Source: Prevotella sp. CAG:732 (GTDB lineage Bacteria; Bacteroidota; Bacteroidia; Bacteroidales; Bacteroidaceae). Taken from it: a stretch of DNA of 5,113 nucleotides. The stretch covers positions 3,165 through 8,277 of the forward strand of contig FR893254.1 in assembly GCA_000436035.1 (NCBI GenBank). Reading direction: 5' to 3'. The notes under the pieces were generated by a model. The model did no database searches. It saw only the letters and a program-made list of their open reading frames with translations, and was not told the DNA's origin. The translations under genes were made by a program, and so were the position numbers. This document shows, piece after piece, positions 1 through 5,063 of the stretch; the stretch's first letter is position 1; every line of letters begins with the position of its first letter.

Positions 1-224
1 GAAAGTCTAACTCTGATACTGGTTCAGCTGAGAGCCAGATAGCATTGTTCTCATACCGTATTGCTCATTTGACGGAACATGTAAAGCAGAACCGTAAAGA
101 TTATACTACAACACGTGCCTTGACACAGCTTGTAGGAAAGCGTCGCGCATTGCTCGATTACTTGTACGACCGCGATATCAATCGCTACCGTGCCATCATC
201 AAGGCTCTCGGTCTTCGTAAGTAA
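1..224 (+). CDS. rpsO: 30S ribosomal protein S15, C-terminal part (5' end outside window)
   Basis: S15 is a primary 16S rRNA-binding protein of the small subunit; it binds the central domain and helps form bridges to the 50S subunit. The reading frame runs in from the window edge (first full codon at position 3) and gives 73 residues before a TAA at 222-224. The family is about 89 residues, so roughly 16 N-terminal residues are missing. The visible part begins SNSDTGSAESQIA, matching the family's NDTGS.E.Q motif. It continues with the helical rRNA-contact region HVKQNRKDYTTTRAL, then VGKRRALLDYLYDRD and the terminal RYRAIIKALGLRK, all standard S15 landmarks. Where E. coli has DHHSRRGL this protein has DYTTTRAL, which I take to be the Bacteroidota form. 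It is convergent with the folK operon and followed by its own terminator. Confidence 0.97.
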   Translation, partial: KSNSDTGSAESQIALFSYRIAHLTEHVKQNRKDYTTTRALTQLVGKRRALLDYLYDRDINRYRAIIKALGLRK

Positions 225-252
225 TCTTCGGGCATTCTGCTTAAAGACATTG

Positions 253-289
253 AATCCCATCATTCTCAATGAGAGTGATGGGATTTTTT
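253..289 (+). terminator. Intrinsic terminator of rpsO, between convergent genes
   Basis: Positions 253-267 pair with 271-285 to form a 15-bp stem (one T-G wobble) with an AAT loop. The run of six T at 284-289 provides the U-tract for plus-strand transcription. It starts 28 nt after the rpsO stop. The same hairpin lies just beyond the folK stop at 297 and could also slow minus-strand transcription. In that direction the stem is followed by CAATGTCTTT rather than a T run, so termination should be weaker. Confidence 0.92.
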
Positions 290-296
290 GTATCTC

Positions 297-704
297 TTAA
301 CCTAGGATTTCCTTCAGTGGAACCATCACAAACTCTCGCTCCTCCATCAAGGGATGAGGGATGACGAGGTCTGGCTCATTCACCTTGATGTCATCATAGA
401 GAAGGATGTCGATGTCGATGATGCGGTCATGATACTCACCATTCACCGACTTCCCTATCCTACCCATCTCCTGTTCTATCTGCTGGGTAGCCTCCAAGAG
501 TTGGCGAGGAGCCAGCACCGTATCCACCAACACACAGGCATTGATAAAATCATTCGGCGAGGAGAAGCCCCAAGGCTTGGTTTCGTAAAGAGCTGACTGG
601 CGCTCTACCACGCCAATCAGCTCTCCTATCTTTTCTATCGCCTCGCGAATATTGCGCTTCCTGTTGCCCAAGTTCGTACCGAGGCTCAAATATACTTTGT
701 GCAT
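297..704 (-). CDS. folK: 2-amino-4-hydroxy-6-hydroxymethyldihydropteridine pyrophosphokinase (HPPK)
   Basis: FolK transfers pyrophosphate from ATP to 6-hydroxymethyl-7,8-dihydropterin, the step before dihydropteroate synthase in folate synthesis; it is cytosolic. With the ATG at 702-704 the protein is 135 residues, beginning MHKVYLSLGTNLGNR, the classic HPPK N-terminus. Further landmarks are YETKPWG (40-46, pterin pocket), EMGR (79-82), RIIDIDIL (94-101) with the two Mg-binding aspartates D97 and D99, and PHPLMEEREFVMVPL (116-130). An in-frame GTG at 744-746 would add 14 residues. I rejected it because it lies at the edge of an inverted repeat and the family begins at MHKVYLSLGTN. AAGG sits 5 nt before the chosen ATG, a weak Shine-Dalgarno. 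It is the last gene of the operon, 61 nt after queA. It is slightly shorter than E. coli HPPK (about 159 residues), with no key residue visibly missing. Confidence 0.95.
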   Translation of the reverse strand: MHKVYLSLGTNLGNRKRNIREAIEKIGELIGVVERQSALYETKPWGFSSPNDFINACVLVDTVLAPRQLLEATQQIEQEMGRIGKSVNGEYHDRIIDIDILLYDDIKVNEPDLVIPHPLMEEREFVMVPLKEILG

Positions 705-720
705 ATATACCTTATTATAT

Positions 721-758
721 ATATAGGCGCAAATATCAAACGGCACTTGCGCCTATAT
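721..758 (-). promoter_or_regulatory. Intercistronic stem-loop between queA and folK
   Basis: ATATAGGCGCAA at 721-732 is the perfect reverse complement of TTGCGCCTATAT at 747-758, separated by 14 nt. The hairpin begins 7 nt after the queA stop (766) and ends 16 nt before the folK ATG (704). In the transcribed (minus) direction it is followed by an AU-rich ATATAATAAGG stretch rather than a clean U-run, so it does not look like a full terminator. It could be a partial terminator, an mRNA-stability or processing hairpin, or a dyad bound by a protein. The inverted repeat is directly visible; its role is inferred. Confidence 0.55.
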
Positions 759-765
759 TAGACAT

Positions 766-1950
766 TTAGTCGTTCAAAATCAACAAGGAGTCGCCGAAGC
801 AACCGAACATATAACCATTCTTCACTGCCTTCTTGTAGCACTCATATACCATATCGTAACCACCGAAAGCTGCTGTGCTCATCATCAAGGTGGATTCTGG
901 ATGATAGAAGTTGGCCACCATACTATCTGCCAAGCGGAAGTCGTATGGAGGGAAGATGAACTTGTTGGTCCATCCGTCAAACTCCTTCAACATACCGTCT
1001 GTGCCCACGGCAGTCTCCGTTGCCTTGATGACACTGGTACCGATGGCGCAAACATGATGACCATTGTTCTTGGTAGCATTGACCAAGTCGCAGCACTCCT
1101 TGTCGATGATCATCTGCTCTGAGTCCATCTTATGCTTGGTCAAGTCCTCCACCTCAATCTCATGGAAGTTGCCAAGACCACAGTGCAAGGTGATGAACGC
1201 CTTGTTGATGCCATTGATTTCCATACGCTTCATCAACTCTCTAGAGAAGTGAAGACCAGTAGCTGGAGCTGTCACAGCACCCTCCTTCTCTGCGAAGACG
1301 CACTGGAAGTCCTCCATATCCTCCTCGGTAGCATGATGATTCTCACGCTTGTCGATAACATAGCGAGGTAGTGGAGACTCACCCAAAGCGAAGAGCGAAC
1401 GCTTGAAGACATCGTGATTACCATCCTCATCATAGAGGAAGCGAAGGGTACGACCACGGCTCGTAGTATTGTCGATGACCTCAGCCACCATCTCATTGAC
1501 ATCGTCGAAGAAGAGCTTGTTGCCGATACGAATCTTGCGAGCTGGCTCCACCAACACGTCCCAAAGACGCATCTCGGCGTTCAACTCACGGAGCAAGAAC
1601 ACCTCAATCTTGGCATCCGTCTTCTCCTTGGTACCATAGAGACGAGCTGGGAATACCTTGGTGTCATTGAAGATGAAGGTATCGCCCTCATCGAAGAAGT
1701 CAACGATGTCCTTGAACTGCAAGAATACTGGATTGCCCTCGGCATCCTTCATCTCCTTGCCGTCAGCATCCTTCTTGTACATCTCGATGGTCTCCGACTT
1801 CTTGTGCAACACCATCAAGCGAGACTCGTCACGACGAGTCACCTCGAAGGTACGCTCACCAGCCAAAGTCTTTACGACACGCTTAGCCTTATGTGGATAG
1901 AGAGCGACCTGGCTCTCTGGTAACTTAAAATTGAATTGTGATAGTTTCAT
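766..1950 (-). CDS. queA: S-adenosylmethionine:tRNA ribosyltransferase-isomerase
   Basis: QueA moves and rearranges the ribosyl group of SAM onto 7-aminomethyl-7-deazaguanine in the wobble position of GUN-anticodon tRNAs, making epoxyqueuosine, the penultimate step of queuosine synthesis. The protein is 394 residues. Landmarks are RRDESRLMVL (39-48), FNDTKVFPARL (94-104), EVFLLREL (116-123), GESPLPRY (190-197), EGAVTAPATGLHFS (223-236), TLHCGLGNF (254-262), HKMDSEQM (273-280), WTNKFIFPPYDF (327-338) and GYMFGCFGDSLLIL (379-392). The usual length is about 340-356. The excess lies near the N-terminus: about 20 residues after ALYP (20-39) and a polar stretch rich in D, K and E at 59-76. The near-invariant NFHLP.ST motif reads NFYHPEST (347-354). 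The ATG at 1948-1950 is preceded by a Shine-Dalgarno-like AGGAAGGAG. It lies 18 nt after truB, so co-transcription is likely. Confidence 0.96.
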   Translation of the reverse strand: MKLSQFNFKLPESQVALYPHKAKRVVKTLAGERTFEVTRRDESRLMVLHKKSETIEMYKKDADGKEMKDAEGNPVFLQFKDIVDFFDEGDTFIFNDTKVFPARLYGTKEKTDAKIEVFLLRELNAEMRLWDVLVEPARKIRIGNKLFFDDVNEMVAEVIDNTTSRGRTLRFLYDEDGNHDVFKRSLFALGESPLPRYVIDKRENHHATEEDMEDFQCVFAEKEGAVTAPATGLHFSRELMKRMEINGINKAFITLHCGLGNFHEIEVEDLTKHKMDSEQMIIDKECCDLVNATKNNGHHVCAIGTSVIKATETAVGTDGMLKEFDGWTNKFIFPPYDFRLADSMVANFYHPESTLMMSTAAFGGYDMVYECYKKAVKNGYMFGCFGDSLLILND

Positions 1951-1961
1951 GTGATTATATA

Positions 1962-1970
1962 CTCCTTCCT
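1962..1970 (-). promoter_or_regulatory. Strong Shine-Dalgarno-like site for queA overlapping the truB stop
   Basis: On the minus strand AGGAAGGAG ends 11 nt before the queA ATG and contains AAGGAG, a 6-nt match to the anti-Shine-Dalgarno complement. Its first two bases are the last two of the truB stop codon TAG (1969-1971). Strong SD sites are uncommon in Bacteroidota, and the other starts here have little or none. The 11-nt spacing is longer than the usual optimum. The overlap suggests that ribosomes ending truB could reload on queA (inference). Confidence 0.6.
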
Positions 1971-2676
1971 AATTGTTAATGGTTTCTATTTCTTGTGCAT
2001 CGAGCCATTCCTGGAAATGGTCGAAGTCGATGCAGTTCTCTACCGAGAAGCTTCCAGCCTTGGTTCGGCGCAACGCCGTGAGATAGGCTCCGCTGTTCAA
2101 AGCCCTTCCGATGTCACGAGCCAAAGAGCGGATATAGGTTCCCTTGCCACAAACGACACGGATGCTTGCTGTCTTCTTCTCGTCATCATAATCGGTAAGC
2201 TCTATCTCGTCGATATGCACGTTCTTGGGTTTCAACTGCACTTCCTCGCCTGCCCTTCTCAGCGCATAAGCTCGGTCGCCGTTCACCTTGACGGCACTAT
2301 AGGTAGGTGGCACCTGCTCGATGTCGCCCTCAAACTGATGTAGCACCTCCTCCACCAGTTGGCGAGTGATATGCTCGGTAGGATAAGTGGCGTTCACCTC
2401 ATGCTCCAAGTCGTAGCTAGCGGTGGTGGCACCCAACTGCAGGGTGGCTGTATATTCCTTGGTATGCGTCTGGAGCTGCTCTATCTGCTTGGTGCATTTG
2501 CCGGTACAGAGCACCAGCACACCGGTGGCAAGAGGGTCGAGCGTTCCCGCATGACCTATCTTCACCTTATGATGCAAGGTATGAGAAAGCAGATAGCGAA
2601 CATGCGCCAACGCCTTGAAGCTCGACATACGATAGGGTTTGTCGATGGCTATGATTTCTCCTTTTTGAAAGTTCAT
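1969..2676 (-). CDS. truB: tRNA pseudouridine(55) synthase
   Basis: TruB isomerises U55 in the T-loop of nearly all elongator tRNAs to pseudouridine and also acts as a tRNA folding chaperone. The 235-residue protein shows IAIDKPYRMSSF (9-20), then the catalytic motif GHAGTLDPLATG (41-52) with the nucleophilic aspartate D47. Further on are KEYTATLQLGATTASYD, QVPPTYSAVKVNGDRAYALRRAG (substrate-binding and YA.AR-type motif), KGTYIRSLARDIG, and the C-terminal LRRTKAGSF. E. coli TruB is about 314 residues. This protein ends soon after the catalytic domain and appears to lack the C-terminal PUA-like domain, a common state in Bacteroidota as far as I recall. Its ATG (2674-2676) is 9 nt after the uppP stop, so the two are tightly coupled. 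No clear Shine-Dalgarno is visible (AAAAAGTATTT precedes the ATG). Confidence 0.96.
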   Translation of the reverse strand: MNFQKGEIIAIDKPYRMSSFKALAHVRYLLSHTLHHKVKIGHAGTLDPLATGVLVLCTGKCTKQIEQLQTHTKEYTATLQLGATTASYDLEHEVNATYPTEHITRQLVEEVLHQFEGDIEQVPPTYSAVKVNGDRAYALRRAGEEVQLKPKNVHIDEIELTDYDDEKKTASIRVVCGKGTYIRSLARDIGRALNSGAYLTALRRTKAGSFSVENCIDFDHFQEWLDAQEIETINN

Positions 2677-2685
2677 AAATACTTT

Positions 2686-3480
2686 TTAGAGTGAGCAAAT
2701 GATGGTGATAATACCAGCGATGGCACAATAGATTCCGAAATAGACGAGCTTGCCCTTCTTCACGATGTTGATCATCCACTTGCAAGCCAAGCATCCTGAG
2801 ACGAAAGCTGCCAAGAAACCAACAATCATTGGGAACGCGTCGATGCCTCCCAAGGCTTCCTCACCCTTCAATCCCTTCAAGAGGTCGAGCAATGCCTCGC
2901 CCAAGATAGGAGGAATCACCATGAGAAATGAGAACTGCGCCATCTTCTCCTTCTTGTCACCGAGCAACAAACCTGTGGCGATGGTGGTGCCAGAGCGAGA
3001 GAGTCCCGGCAACACTGCCAAAGCTTGTCCCAAACCGATGATGAAGGCATGGAGCGGAGAGATGTTCTCACGCTGACGTGGCTTGGCGAAATAAGAGAAA
3101 GTCAAGAGCAAGGCAGTCACGATGAGCATACAGCCCACGATGAGCAAGCCTGAGCCAAACACTTCCTCCACCTTGTCCTTGAAGAACACACCCACGATGC
3201 CGACAGGTATCATGGAAATGACGATGTTGATGGCATACTTGGTCTCCTCGTTCATCTGGAACTTGAAGAGTCCCTTCAATATCCAGTCGATTTCTTTCCA
3301 AAGGATCACCAAAGTACTCAACACGGTAGCGACATGCACCATGATGGTAAACGTGAGGTTGTCCTCACCATTAATGCCAAAAAGGTGGGCACCAATAGCT
3401 AGGTGACCACTACTACTTACTGGAAGATATTCCGTGAGTCCCTGGACGAGACCCAATATCAAAGCTTCAAACCAATTCAT
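2686..3480 (-). CDS. uppP: Undecaprenyl-diphosphate phosphatase (BacA/UppP family)
   Basis: This integral membrane enzyme removes a phosphate from undecaprenyl pyrophosphate. It regenerates the lipid carrier for peptidoglycan and surface-polysaccharide synthesis and contributes to intrinsic bacitracin tolerance. The protein has 264 residues, the normal family length. The two signature motifs are present: QGLTEYLPVSSSGH (13-26), containing E17 and H26 of the catalytic region, and PGLSRSGTT (158-166), the phosphate-binding loop with S161 and R162. About seven or eight hydrophobic segments are visible, for example around 50-62, 82-99, 110-131, 142-157, 183-200, 217-233 and 244-262. It begins MNWFEALILGLVQGLTEYLP, as expected for the family, so the ATG at 3478-3480 is well supported despite the absence of an SD. 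It lies 75 nt after the DUF3098 gene and 9 nt before truB. Confidence 0.97.
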   Translation of the reverse strand: MNWFEALILGLVQGLTEYLPVSSSGHLAIGAHLFGINGEDNLTFTIMVHVATVLSTLVILWKEIDWILKGLFKFQMNEETKYAINIVISMIPVGIVGVFFKDKVEEVFGSGLLIVGCMLIVTALLLTFSYFAKPRQRENISPLHAFIIGLGQALAVLPGLSRSGTTIATGLLLGDKKEKMAQFSFLMVIPPILGEALLDLLKGLKGEEALGGIDAFPMIVGFLAAFVSGCLACKWMINIVKKGKLVYFGIYCAIAGIITIICSL

Positions 3481-3527
3481 TATCTTGTCTATTCACATCC
3501 TGCCACAGGCAGTATGCCCAATTATTC

Positions 3528-3552
3528 ATTCTTAATTATAAATTCTTAATTA
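3528..3552. repeat. AT-rich 11-bp direct repeat in the DUF3098-uppP gap
   Basis: ATTCTTAATTA occurs at 3528-3538 and again at 3542-3552, a 14-bp period, just downstream of the DUF3098 stop on the minus strand. Short AATTAAGAATT-type repeats are, from memory, common in intergenic DNA of this phylum. A small 5-bp hairpin (CTGCC-ACA-GGCAG, 3500-3512) follows toward uppP. No TTTG/TAnnTTTG promoter pair was found in this 75-nt gap, so uppP probably depends on upstream transcription. Confidence 0.5.
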
Positions 3553-3555
3553 CGA

Positions 3556-3786
3556 TTAGTCTCTTGGCTTGCGAATCACGGCATAGATGATAGACAGGAA
3601 GCCTATCAAAGTCACGGTAGGAGCCACTACGACACGACGAGTACTGAAGATGTCGGTATCGAATGTGCTCTCATTCGAACCAGCGCCACTCATCAAGAGG
3701 AAACCGAGAATGACAATCGCCATTCCCACAGCCAACAATATGAAGTTGACCTTATCAAACGCTAAATTTCTTTTATCCATTATCAT
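3556..3786 (-). CDS. DUF3098 family small membrane protein
   Basis: This is a 76-residue protein with two predicted membrane helices, about residues 14-32 (VNFILLAVGMAIVILGFLL) and 54-71. A short polar loop, SGAGSNESTFDTDIFSTRR, joins them. The start of the first helix with ILGFLLMSG, the loop's IFS.RR and a second helix beginning with AP are what I recall of DUF3098, a Bacteroidota family of unknown function usually encoded right after ftsX. It starts 7 nt after the ftsX stop with ATG at 3784-3786; an alternative ATG two codons later (3778-3780, MDKRN) is equally plausible. Translational coupling to ftsX is likely. The constant position beside ftsX suggests a role with the FtsX membrane complex or cell envelope. 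That is context only; no catalytic residues are evident. Confidence 0.85.
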   Translation of the reverse strand: MIMDKRNLAFDKVNFILLAVGMAIVILGFLLMSGAGSNESTFDTDIFSTRRVVVAPTVTLIGFLSIIYAVIRKPRD

Positions 3787-3793
3787 ATCTTTA

Positions 3794-4672
3794 TTAAATC
3801 TTATACAAGTCTCCCGCCTTCATCTTCAAGAACTTGTTGACGGAGATGCTGGCGCAGAGCGAGGTGATGATGATGCCGAAGAGGAATACGGCTCCACCCG
3901 TGATGGCAAGTTCCTCCCATCCCAAGACAGTCAGGAGTTCTGGCTCGTGATAATACCAAACATAGATACATCCTCCGAGGAAAGCATCAGCCACAAACGC
4001 CGACAGCAAACCGATAAGGACTGCACGACGAACAAACGGACCACGGATAAAACTCCAAGAGGCGCCCACCAACTTCATCGTATGGATGGAGAAGCGACGT
4101 GCATAGATACCCAATCTCACCGTATTGTTGATCAAGGAGAAAGAGATGAACGTCAGCAAGACAGCCACCACCAGTAAGCCGATGCTTATCTTAGCCAGCG
4201 TCTGGTTGACCTGTTCTATCAAGTCGTGCTGATAAGACACCTCGGTCACTCTAGGGTAAGCCTTGAGTTCCTTGGCAATCCACTTCAGGGAGTCATTGTT
4301 GGCATAATCAGCCACGGTCGTAATCTCAATGGAAGGTTGGAAAGGATTGACACCAGCAAACTCGCTAGGGTTGGTGCCGAGGTCACGGGTCGCCTCCTTC
4401 AAAGCTTGCTCCTTGGTAATATAGGTCAAGTTATTGACGTAAGGGCGTGTCTTCAATTTCTTGCACATCTGCAAGCCCTCAGGATTGGTCATGTCTTGCT
4501 CAAACATCACAGACACCACGAGGTTCTGCTTGACATACGAAGACAGGTTCCGTCCCATCAGAACGGAAAGAATGACGAATCCCAACAAAACGAGTACCAT
4601 GGAGGTACTTATACATAGAGTAGCCACTTGCAATCCACGATGATTGCTAGGCTTGTATTGTTTCTTTCTCAT
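3794..4672 (-). CDS. ftsX: Cell division protein FtsX (permease-like ABC transporter subunit)
   Basis: FtsX is the membrane partner of the ATPase FtsE; the complex sits at the septum and controls peptidoglycan hydrolases across the membrane. With ATG at 4670-4672 the protein is 292 residues. It has a basic N-terminal tail (MRKKQYKPSNHR), a first helix (about 16-39) and an extracytoplasmic domain (about 40-160) containing VVSVMFEQD, TYITKEQAL and PSIEITTVADY. Three further helices lie near 162-182, 214-240 and 255-275. The loop NNTVRLGIYARRFSIHTMKLVGAS (182-205) is the conserved cytoplasmic FtsX-domain stretch thought to contact FtsE. The frame extends upstream to a TTG at 4703-4705. That codon lies within a few nucleotides of the expected transcription start, so the ATG with an untranslated leader of about 35 nt is preferred. 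No ftsE is present in the window, which is usual for Bacteroidota, where it lies elsewhere. It is the first gene of the operon. Confidence 0.94.
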   Translation of the reverse strand: MRKKQYKPSNHRGLQVATLCISTSMVLVLLGFVILSVLMGRNLSSYVKQNLVVSVMFEQDMTNPEGLQMCKKLKTRPYVNNLTYITKEQALKEATRDLGTNPSEFAGVNPFQPSIEITTVADYANNDSLKWIAKELKAYPRVTEVSYQHDLIEQVNQTLAKISIGLLVVAVLLTFISFSLINNTVRLGIYARRFSIHTMKLVGASWSFIRGPFVRRAVLIGLLSAFVADAFLGGCIYVWYYHEPELLTVLGWEELAITGGAVFLFGIIITSLCASISVNKFLKMKAGDLYKI

Positions 4673-4713
4673 TTTACCAATAACAAAAAGGGTATAATAC
4701 ACCAAATTTGTTG

Positions 4714-4744
4714 CAAAGATACTTTATTTCCAAGAGATAACAAA
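4714..4744 (-). promoter_or_regulatory. Bacteroidota housekeeping promoter for the ftsX operon
   Basis: On the minus strand TTTG (4741-4744) is followed after 19 nt by TATCTTTG (4714-4721). This fits the Bacteroidota primary sigma consensus, -33 TTTG, spacing 19-21, -7 TAnnTTTG, at every defined base. Transcription should begin a few bases downstream, around 4705-4711. That places the ftsX ATG about 35 nt into the transcript and argues against the upstream TTG start. It is the only such element I found ahead of the six-gene block. Confidence 0.85.
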
Positions 4745-4870
4745 ATAAAATTGCATTTATTAGCATTTTTCGCCCATTTATCTCCTGCTCCCCATACTGT
4801 TGCCTAGTCAAAGCCCATACCCTCGCAATGCCAATCAGATATTAACAGACATAGAGGTAGATGCCATCAT
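4745..4870. other. Non-coding stretch upstream of the ftsX promoter; no recognised element
   Basis: This stretch shows stops in all frames. It has an AT-rich part next to the promoter (4745-4780, with TTGCATTTATTAGCATTTTT repeating GCATTT) and then a more mixed sequence to 4870. I see no terminator hairpin with a T-run and no tRNA or riboswitch-like fold. It joins the repeat cluster that starts at 4871. Confidence 0.5.
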
Positions 4871-4936
4871 ATAGGCAAGAAGTTCTTAATACATAGGTAA
4901 GAATATCTTGTCACATAGGGAGCCAAATGTTGATGT
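4871..4936. repeat. Degenerate 22-bp tandem repeat (array 1)
   Basis: Two adjacent 22-bp units at 4871-4892 and 4893-4914 share the frame ATAGGyAAGAA-N3-CTT and agree at 16 of 22 positions. A third, mostly diverged unit starts ATAGGG at 4915. Unit 1 contains the perfect dyad AAGAA-G-TTCTT (4877-4887); unit 2 keeps AAGA...TCTT. The period is not a multiple of three and no gene is supported here. Confidence 0.6.
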
Positions 4937-4942
4937 GCCTAA

Positions 4943-5063
4943 AAGAAGTTTATATCCAAAAGCTTTGTATCTACATCCAAAGGTTTGGGATGCACATCCA
5001 AAGGCTTTGTATCTGCATTCAAAGGCTTTGGATGGAGATTTCTTACGCTCTCGCAAACTTCTT
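4943..5063. repeat. 9-bp inverted repeat flanking the 21-bp array
   Basis: AAGAAGTTT at 4943-4951 is the exact reverse complement of AAACTTCTT at 5055-5063. The left copy sits 2 bp before the first 21-bp unit; the right copy is the start of the 22-bp array 3. Each unit between them is itself nearly palindromic, so the whole 121-bp block could fold as one long imperfect hairpin in single-stranded DNA or RNA. With simple, AT-rich sequence a 9-bp match could also be chance or reflect shared repeat ancestry. Confidence 0.45.
4954..5037. repeat. Four tandem 21-bp palindromic units (array 2)
   Basis: Units lie at 4954-4974, 4975-4995, 4996-5016 and 5017-5037. The consensus core is the 17-bp palindrome ATCCAAAG-G-CTTTGGAT plus a 4-bp linker (for example GCAC or CTGC). 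Units 1 and 3 agree at 19 of 21 positions and both read TTTGTAT; units 2 and 4 read GGAT and agree at 16 of 21, so the array is also a 42-bp dimer repeated twice. No unit keeps a perfect palindrome, but each keeps CAAA followed by TTTG or TTTGG. A 21-bp period is two helical turns, placing all copies on one face of the DNA. Confidence 0.9.

Noticed and set aside
51..269. 72-codon minus-strand open frame across rpsO
   Set aside because: Antisense to S15 and running through the terminator hairpin; no supporting features.
705..746. Upstream GTG start for folK adding 14 residues
   Set aside because: The extension lies in the inverted repeat and the family N-terminus begins at the ATG at 702-704.
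1414..1923. 169-codon plus-strand open frame opposite queA
   Set aside because: It is antisense to a fully supported QueA, has low-complexity composition and no recognisable domain; a shadow frame.
3500..3512. CTGCC-ACA-GGCAG mini-hairpin before uppP as a terminator
   Set aside because: Only 5 bp and no T-run on either strand; too weak to call a terminator.
3587..4177. 196-codon plus-strand open frame opposite DUF3098 and ftsX
   Set aside because: It spans two real minus-strand genes and their junction, and its composition looks like the complement of membrane-protein codons; no domain is recognisable.
4673..4705. Upstream TTG start for ftsX adding 11 residues
   Set aside because: It lies at or within a few bases of the predicted transcription start, leaving no leader; the basic MRKK tail at the ATG fits FtsX.
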